Shown here: positions 56,579 through 64,000 of the stretch, in pieces
Layout of the letters: each line of letters begins with the position of its first letter
Position numbering within the stretch: the stretch's first letter is position 1
Source: Sequoia sempervirens
Taxonomy: Eukaryota > Streptophyta > Pinopsida > Cupressales > Cupressaceae
Direction: 5' to 3'
Length of the DNA stretch: 64,000 nucleotides
Assembly: GCA_007258455.2 (NCBI GenBank)
Contig: VDFB02321327.1
Location: 124,001 to 188,000, forward strand
The notes under the pieces: generated by a model
What the model was told of the DNA's origin: nothing
The model's input: only the letters and a program-made list of their open reading frames with translations
Database searches by the model: none
Made by a program: the position numbers and the translations under genes

Positions 56579-57855
56579 TGTTGGAAAAACAAGGAAAAAT
56601 AAATAAGAGGGGGGGTGAATCATTTGTCACATAATATTTAAACTTTTCAAACTTAACTTTACTTAATCTTAGATCTGATGAATTAACAATAAACCATAGA
56701 CAATTAACACATCAGAAACACAGAGAACACCAAGATTTTTACATGGAAACCCTGTTAGGGGAAAAACCATGGTGGATGTTAGTCCACAATATTATACCCT
56801 ATTAAAAGTATAATGAAGAATAATGGGAATGCACATGCATTTAGGCACACTGTCTAGAGCTCACTGCTCAAATACAAGAGGGCTCACTGTCCAAAGAAGA
56901 CACATTGTCTTATAGCAATTCAAATTAGATCTGTAGGGTATGAACTAAGAAAATAGCTTCTACAAAAGCCTGATTACAATTTTGGTTAAGCACAGAAACA
57001 CTCCTTCACACTTCGCTCAAAATTCTTAACACTCTATTCTGTAATTGAATGATTAGATCACTATTCACACACTCGCTCTTCCTCTGGAACTTCTTTCCTT
57101 CTATACACACTTCACTTTTCTCAAACAATCACTCTTATATATTCGCAACATGTATTTGCATCAACAACTTTTTTGGCCAAAATAAAATATGAAATATAAA
57201 ATATATACACAATGTCAGCCCAAATTTACAAGTAAATTTTTAATGTGAATCAAGCACCGTCAGCCACAATATAATGAAGACTTAAAACAATATCCTCGAG
57301 TGTGCCAAAAATTCAAATTTTAATCTCCAAGGATCCACAACACGCTACAACCACCATGCTAGCCAAGAACATAAAAACCTGAACACACAAGAGAAAATTC
57401 ATTGACCACGAGCACATCGATCGACACAGATGTGCAACAAAGATAGAGCATGATCTAGAAACATCCAAAAGAACCAATAATCATCAGAGAAGCATCCGCA
57501 GTAACTGAAATTTCTAGAATCACATCAACTTCAATTAGGAGCACTAACTGAAGCCACATAAAAATTGTTAGAACACAACTATTCATAACACGTTTAAATC
57601 ATCATGCAGACCTCTAAAACTTTTGGTGGATAAACTAGATACAATTAACAATAAACCCTTTAGTCCACAATGATTGATCATCAATGTACTGAGCAAGACA
57701 CCTTCATGACCTTCACTGTTCCACTGTCAACCTGCAACTCTTTCTTTAACAATTTTCCCAACATCCTCGACATATACAACCTACAATACATCAATGCTAA
57801 TAGTGTTGACATCAATGACAACCACATTTCAGCAACACAACCATAGCATCCAACA
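56579..57855 (-). repeat. Copia B 5' LTR (right)
   Basis: It begins TGTTGGAAAAACAAGG and ends GCATCCAACA. It is 1277 bp long and pairs with 44786-46066. Confidence 0.9.
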
Positions 57856-57989
57856 TTTTTATCATTAAAAATAAAGGAAGATCAAGCTACTTCTTAAATA
57901 AAAATTTATGGTCTCTAGAAGTTGAGCCACACACATTGGAATTTGAAGAACATCTATGAGTTGTAAGAGGGATTTATACTTGTTGACCA

Positions 57990-60250
57990 AGTGTAGTGTA
58001 GAAAATTGTACACCTTTATATTTTCACACTATGTTTGTATCCCCTTAATTAATTGGACTTAATTAAGCTTCTGATTACCCAAATTATGCATTCTAAAGCC
58101 TTATTATTCCTATTTTTTTAAAGGGAAACCTATATTAAACAATTTCCTACATTAATTTAAACACCTTGGAAATTGTGTGTCCAAGACTTAGGTCCTAGGA
58201 GGTTCCCTTTAAGTTCCAAGATCCAATGTTTAATATGTTTTTTGCAGAATTTTAACGATTAAATTCAAGTTTCAAATATCGTCTTGTGGAATCTAGTTTT
58301 TGGGAAATTAGATAAACACCTATAAATACATAATTATTTATCAATTTAAAGCTAAAAATTTAAAGCACACATAATTCAAATTTGAAAAGAGAAAATATTA
58401 TTATCAAGAGCATTGAAGAGAATATTTATTATTCATCTACAATAGAAATCATGATCATATAATCATTTTAAAGTTCATGTGTTTTCATTTCATGTTTTGG
58501 AGTTGACATTGTGATGTAGGTTTCAAGCATTCAAGAAAGCATTCAATCATCAAATCAATAAATCATTCAATCCAATTCATGCAAGATCTAATTTCCTTAG
58601 AGTGATGTGTTAGACTTCAATCCTTTAAGGGAAACCATTAAGGGTTTGGTGATTTGTAGCATAACTTTGTTCGTTCATCAATTCTTTCCATTAATCATAA
58701 TAGCAATATCAAGGTGTAATTACCAACATGGGGTTTGACTAAGGAAAACCCCCATTCACCCAAAAAAAATTAAAAAAAACTTTTCTCTTTGTATGTACAG
58801 ATTTATAGGTGAAGAAGGACCCAAATTTGATCAAAGGAGCAATTTTACAAAGTTGTCAAAGTTGTCATCATTGTTGTCAAGCTACGAAAACTCACCTACA
58901 AATTTTATTTCCAAATTTTCAAAATCCAAACTTGGAGAAATCAGAAGCTTAGATACAAGATATGAGGACTGCAAAATTAGATTTTAGACCCCTGCACTAG
59001 GACCCATTCACCCTAGGGTGAACCAGTCTTGCTACAGAGCTCAAAACTTGCTTTTTAGGCCAAGTACACACCATTCTTCCCTTCTCAAATATGCTTGTAA
59101 ATTACTATTTCCATTTCTACTATCATAATGTTATGCATTTCAAGTGTTAGGTCATGTAATTTATTTAGTTAATGTATTTTAAATTATCTTACAAAAGTGC
59201 CAATCAGTCATTTCTATCATAGGAAAACATTAGACGTTCATAATAGGTTTGACTCACCTCAAGGTTGAAAGTAAATCCTATCCATGGGAGATCTCTTTTT
59301 CTAATGAAATTAGCAGAAGGGAAAGTGTAAGTGTGTTTAAACCCTTAGGTCATTCTACACACACAACCCCTTTTTCTTTCATTTCATTTTTGTGAACCTG
59401 ACATTGTACATCATAAATTTTGATTTGGATGTCTTCAAGCCCTAGATCTAGGATTTTCATTAGTTAGTTTTGCATCTCATTTGGGGTTTCATAATTACAT
59501 CTCGCATCATTCAAAGTTGTGCATTTTTCATACTTTAAAATCACAAAATTCTAAAAATATTGCATGCATATTGCATTCATTTTACATATTAGTCTATATA
59601 TCAGTGTCTTTCAATCATTTACATTAGAAAATTCAATCAAAATTGTATAAAAAAGTTGTCATTTTTCTTGGTGTTTGTCATCAAACTGCATTTGTATCTA
59701 ATCATAAATTTCTAGAAATTTTTAACTGAAAGAATCTATCTATAACCTAAAACAAAGACCTTAAACATTATCTTACAAGATCAGACTTTAATTTTTCAAA
59801 CCCCTATGAAAATACCCATTCACCCTAGGGCGAATTTGTCCTTGTACAAGTCAATTTCCAAATTTTTGGGTATAATTTTGTCTCTGTCTACTTTATATCT
59901 CGTTGTTTGCAAATCTCAATTTTAGTTTTTAAAATTGTACTTTTCTATAGTTGTTTGCATTCACATAAATTGGTCAAAACAATTGTAATGTTCAAAAGTA
60001 AAATTTACATTCAAAAGACAACATTTTCAGATTATTGCATCCTAAAATCAATAAATCCTTATATGTTAGATCTGAAAATTTGTAATATCTTTTACACACT
60101 TGCATTGTGTTTCCTATTTTTGGGTGTTTGCTACATTTTTTTAGTGATTTTTTTTCCATTGTTGGCTTGGTGAAACTTGTATGAGTATTACAACCTGATG
60201 TACTATTGTTAATACTTTAGTGAGATGTATTTTGAGACTCAGCATCCTGT
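57990..60250 (+). mobile_element. Probable 5' LTR and leader of a plus-strand Gypsy element, limits unresolved
   Basis: A TG-start (tgtagtgtagaaaattgtac, about 57990) of a type common in plant Gypsy LTRs is followed by a TATAAATA box at 58321-58328. The gag frame starts about 2 kb later. I could not find the LTR end or a primer binding site; the partner LTR would lie outside the window. A nearly identical 16-bp palindrome occurs at 59007 and 59819. Confidence 0.4.
58321..58328 (+). promoter_or_regulatory. Candidate TATA box of the plus-strand Gypsy LTR
   Basis: TATAAATA in the context cacctataaatacataatt, about 330 bp after the presumed LTR start and in the orientation of the downstream gag. 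Confidence 0.4.
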
Positions 60251-60319
60251 GTCGGTATATCTGTTGTAGATCTTGGGTTTTCTAACTCTTTCACTCATAG
60301 TGTTGACACAAGTCAAACC

Positions 60320-61740
60320 ATGTTGGAATCCATACCTGAAATAACATGTCCCATGACCTCCAATCCTATTGATGTTGAAACCATTATTTCTCATGTCCCT
60401 CAAGAGAGCTTGCAAAAAATGGATAAATCCTTCGAAAAAATTCAAAACTATGCGAGTGTTGAGTGTATTGCTAGTACTGGAGTTCCTATCATAGATAACA
60501 TGAGGAGAATGATTGATAATGAACTGGGAATAGAAATTGTGTTTAGCCTAGCTCATATTATTTATAATCATGTTCCTGTGATGGCTAGTTGTGCTCAAAC
60601 TTTGGGATACACTCAAATTCAAGGTGGAAATAAAATTCCCCCCTACAACTATGACCTCTATTCCTACATACACTAATTCAACTATCACTACATCAAGACA
60701 ACCAACTAGCAACTACAATCCAACTTTGGGTATGTCCATTGGAAATGATTTTATCTTGTGAATTTAAACATCATATCTCCTAACCCATCACCTCTCACAA
60801 ACCTGCAATTCACTTGTCCTCCCAACACATAGACACCTCCACCTTATTCACCCCCATCTCAAAACACAACCAATGATTCCATTCTCAACCAAATTTTTTA
60901 AAATGTTTCAACCCTCCTCCAACAACATATTTCTGCATTGAATCAAAATAAAAATGGCCAACCTTCACAATAAGTCAAACAAAACCCATTATCATTGGAG
61001 ATATTGAGAATGAAAATACCACAAGGCATAGATGTTCCTAGATTTGGGAAATATGGTGGTAAAGGAGATCCTAGTAACCATGTCTTGGCATATATAGCTT
61101 TATGTAGTGAATTCATTTTTTAAGACAAGCTCTTGGCTAATATTTTCCCTAGATCCTTGAAAGATACATCCTTTGAATGGTTTTTCTCTTTACTAAATAA
61201 TTAAATTTGTTCATTCAATGGGCTTGTTGATTCCTTTTTCAACCATTTCCAAGTGCACATTGGTCCTAAGACAATCTTACTACATTTAATGCAATGTAAA
61301 TAAAATAAAGGTGAAAAGATTACTGATTTTATAGAACATTATGAATTTCTCTAATCACAAATCAACATTAACATTCCAAATGATGATCTTCAAAGAATCT
61401 TCATTGAAAACTTGAAAACAAATATTTAATATAAGCTTTGGATGATGAGATTCCCCTCCTTCACTTACTTGTGCATGGCTCTCTATGACTATCAAAATTT
61501 GGTTAGTCATCATGAAGAAAAAACTTCCTCCAACCGTCCTAAAAAATACAGATTTGAGCCTCATAATAATTTTCAACCATTCAAGAAAAAGAATAAGGTC
61601 TTTATACAAATAAATCTACCTCAAAAGAATCAAAATGTTGAGTCTCAAGTGGCTACTATAAAAAAACAATTCCATATTAGTTCAAGGATAAGAAGATACA
61701 ATTTAATTTGCTACCTGATACCCTTCATTACATAATGTTG
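60320..61740 (+). pseudogene. Gypsy gag (plus strand)
   Basis: 60320-60676 is open for 118 codons (SNPIDVETIISHVPQESLQK, then DNMRRMIDNELGIEIVF). After a decayed Pro-rich stretch the core gag domain runs from about 60985 to 61520: VPRFGKYGGKGDPSNHV, FNHFQVHIGPKTILLHLMQC, KITDFIEHYEFL and LQRIFIENLKTNI. A basic segment follows at 61520-61650 (KYRFEPHNNFQPFKKKNK). Several stops interrupt it (about 61120, 61200, 61350, 61430). Confidence 0.72.
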
Positions 61741-62275
61741 CAACTCTTGGGTAAGAACCTAATTACCTTACCTCCCATTGGAACCCTTGATATCACTAAG
61801 CCTTTACCTCTGAACCATAATCTAAATTTATTTTTTCCATTATCACCAAAAAATGGACACAATACAGAATGATGTATGCATCTTAAAAATATTGTACACG
61901 ACCTCATTGATTCTAATCACATCTAGATTGGTGGTGTTAATGATCAAGGAAATAATTTTGTTGCCCCACCCAACCAAAATTTGCAAATGTTTACCAATCC
62001 AATTCAAAATTTTAACATCTCATTTGTTAAAGCTAGTGACACCAAGAATGATGTGATGAATGTTGATAATATACAATACATGAATAATGTGAGTGATAAT
62101 GAGGATGACATAAAAATTATGGTCAAATTCATTGACGTTAAACCTCATAAGGGCCAAAACAAAATGTCTCTTGACATTTATTTCTCACAAAATGACATAA
62201 TTACACATGCACCTGATGGTCCTCTTTACATAGCTGGAAGAATCAATGACAATCCTACCAATGGGATATTAATTG
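61741..62275 (+). pseudogene. Gypsy gag C-terminus and start of protease (plus strand)
   Basis: A frame shows LDITKPLPLNHNLN and CMHLKNIVHDLIDSN, standard in plant Gypsy gag-protease proteins just before the protease. It continues through 61981-62275 with acidic sequence and GPLYIAGRINDNPTNGILI, where the TRIM begins. Confidence 0.65.
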
Positions 62276-62652
62276 TGTTACATTGGTGGTTGTTGTTTCA
62301 CCAAAATATCGACTTGTTAATGCTTGATACAACCACCATATTTTATACAAGATCAACTGGAGGTAATTAAGCCATGTCATGAAAGAAAGTGTTGTGTTGC
62401 ACCAAAGAGACCAAGGAACACACTATTTTGCAACAATCCCCCCAACACAAGTGAGGGGTTCAAATCTGTGACCTCAGATTTGATACCAATTGTTACATTG
62501 GTGGTTGTTATTGCACCAAAAGATCGACCTATTAATGCTTGATACAACTACTAGATTTTATACAAGATCCATAGGAGGCAATTAAACCATGTCACAAGTT
62601 CCCAAGCACTACGCTGCACCAAGGAGACCAAGGGACACGCCATCCTGCAAAA
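62276..62652 (-). mobile_element. 377-bp TRIM (terminal-repeat retrotransposon in miniature)
   Basis: Two LTRs of about 160 bp (62276-62435 and 62491-62652) both start TGTTACATTGGTGGTTGTT and are about 85% alike by eye. The internal region is only 55 bp: a polypurine tract (minus strand TTGGGGGGAT at 62436-62445) and a primer binding site (minus strand TGGTATCAAATC at 62477-62488). The flanks are aattg (62271-62275) and aaatg (62653-62657), a duplication with one mismatch. Removing the element with one flank copy keeps the Gypsy frame open. No coding capacity. Confidence 0.8.
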
Positions 62653-62657
62653 AAATG

Positions 62658-63740
62658 ATCTCCTGTGTGTAGATAATGTGATCACCGAGGAATTTTTGTT
62701 TGTGCATGAAATTCACTAAGAATCTTATGAACAATTGAAAGCATGGATCAAAACACAATGTTTTTTCTTGCCCTATGATAGGTTTGATCACTCTCCCATT
62801 AAAATTTGGACCGAACAAATTAAATTTATCATTCTCCATCATCCCATCATCAGACCAATTATGTGTGAAGTTAGGCTACCCATGGCTACCCTCCATGGAT
62901 GTCATCCCATCAGTGGTACATAAATGCTTAAAATTTCCATTTGGAAATGAAATTTTCACTATGCATCATAGCAGTTTTAATCCTTTTTCTTCCCATGGGA
63001 ATTTCTGATTGGATTTCATTTAGCCCAAACCCATGGAACCTATTAAGCCTCATGAGGACTTATTTTTCAAATCTTACCAAAAGTTCAAATCAAAGTGCAT
63101 AACAAAATTATCTCTTACCAACATTCCTAAATCCTTGTTTGAACCACCTATCATTAATGAAACTATGATTGAACCAAAAGCTCTTCCAAGTAACCAAGAA
63201 AAATCCATGACAAATCCTCCACCTATATCCTACAAGGGACCAAGAGATAACTATGCAATGCCTGTTGTGCCTCCTAAGATAAAAACAAGTTTATAAACCT
63301 AAAGAGAAAATGGTTGACCAACCCTTGATTGTTCCTTTTGTTCCCCCCTATGGTTGATAAACCCACTCCTAGACCATTACAACCATGCCATTGTGGGAAG
63401 AAAATAAATCTATGGTTGATAAACCCACTCCTACACCATTACAACTTGAAAAACATGCAAAAAGAAACATAAATGCTAAAGAGCATAGGAATATACATCA
63501 TGCTATTGCTCATAAGTTAAATGAAAAGAAAAAACCAGCAAAAAAAGACCAAATTTTAACTCAAACAAAGAATGATGATTCTCTACCTTCACCAAAACAA
63601 CATGAAACCTCTATGGAAATTATCATTAGACCTCATGTTATGATAAATTTGGATGATGATGATGAGATTGTTAAGTTTGATGAGGAAGTGCATAATGAGC
63701 TAATTTTTTATTTTCCTCTTCCATGAGCTTATATAACAAC
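62658..63740 (+). pseudogene. Gypsy protease C-terminus and linker (plus strand)
   Basis: After the TRIM the frame resumes with VITEEFLFVHEIH, and after shifts shows CLKFPFGNEIFTMHHSSF near 62930 and KPHEDLFFKSYQKFKSK near 63050, the segment between Gypsy protease and reverse transcriptase. Segments at 63033-63296 and 63385-63726 are open, Lys/Pro-rich and then acidic (NLDDDDEIVKFDEE). A 36-bp sequence is repeated at about 63351 and 63413. No reverse transcriptase is reached before the window ends. Confidence 0.6.
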
Positions 63741-64000
63741 AACCGTGATGATCCTCCTAACAAGAGTGACTCACCATGTATTGAAGCTAGTGATTGTCCT
63801 AGTACAAAACTCATTGTTGCTCATTTGGCTAGTTATCTGCTTTCCATATATGATGAACAAGATTGGGATGTAGATGAATTGATTTAGGTTGGATCACATG
63901 ATTCATGCTAGCTTTATTTTTGTTCATGTTCTTTGTCTGATTACATGTGCACATGTGATCCCTTGTACTATGTTGCTTGGTGTGTCTTTATGTTTGTGAG
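63741..64000 (+). other. Continuation of the Gypsy linker, runs off the window
   Basis: Degraded plus-strand sequence still readable in part (IVAHLASYLLSIYDEQDWDV near 63810), with a stop near 63886. No motif identifies it further. Confidence 0.4.

Larger units (their letters stand above)
44786..57855 (-). mobile_element. Copia B: Sirevirus-like Ty1/Copia element with two nested insertions
   Basis: LTRs lie at 44786-46066 and 56579-57855, with the target duplication ttttt on both sides (44781-44785 and 57856-57860; weak evidence alone because it is a homopolymer). It has a perfect initiator-Met primer binding site and several polypurine tracts. Without the 776-bp inverted-repeat element and the 5.2-kb LTR element it is about 7.1 kb. 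It encodes gag, protease, integrase, reverse transcriptase and RNase H on the minus strand, better preserved than in Copia A, so it is probably younger. Confidence 0.9.

Noticed and set aside
59007..59022. Telomere-like sequence (ccctaggg)
   Set aside because: Only an isolated palindrome; there is no array of the plant telomere unit.

Overview
This window looks like intergenic DNA from a large plant genome, most likely a gymnosperm. It is AT-rich, has no recognisable single-copy host gene, and is built almost entirely of LTR retrotransposons inserted into one another. The plant assignment rests on Sirevirus-like Ty1/Copia elements, Tat/Athila-like Ty3/Gypsy elements, primer binding sites of the initiator-Met type, and a TRIM. 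The gymnosperm assignment is a weaker inference from the depth of nesting and the age of the copies.

Layout. Positions 1-5.9 kb hold older fragments: a minus-strand Gypsy gag-protease, the 3' end of a plus-strand element with an unknown coiled-coil ORF and a TATA-containing LTR, and the 5' end of a minus-strand element. The outermost host of the central nest is a decayed plus-strand Copia (about 6.78-7.40, 42.95-43.25 and 43.95-44.46 kb). Copia A (7399-42948, minus, target duplication aggat) interrupts its reverse transcriptase. Copia A is itself cut by three later insertions: a 3.2-kb non-coding element (9685-12916, atact), a gag-only LTR element (13890-19895, cttac) and a Tat/Athila-like Gypsy (22377-41119, aattt). 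The left LTR of that Gypsy was then split by a 7.1-kb element of unclear class (22523-29601, ctatt/ctaat) that carries a long unknown ORF. For the three insertions into Copia A coding sequence, removing the insertion and one duplication copy rejoins the reading frame.

Copia B (44786-57855, minus, ttttt) holds a 776-bp terminal-inverted-repeat element (48158-48933, 4-bp duplication atga) and a young gag-protease-only LTR element, called D here (51143-56338, atgtt). From about 58 kb to the window end there is a plus-strand Gypsy gag-protease region, interrupted by a 377-bp TRIM (62276-62652) whose internal domain is only about 55 bp.

No reading frame here looks functional as it stands. Nearly all have premature stops, mostly Gln, Trp or Arg codons changed by C-to-T transitions. 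The most unusual items are the two TG...CA elements without visible direct terminal repeats (9685-12916 and 22523-29601), a coiled-coil ORF of similar layout in three different elements, antisense tRNA-like modules in both LTRs of element D, the 4-bp-TSD inverted-repeat element, and the very small TRIM. All element boundaries and similarities were read by eye; no alignment or database search was run.
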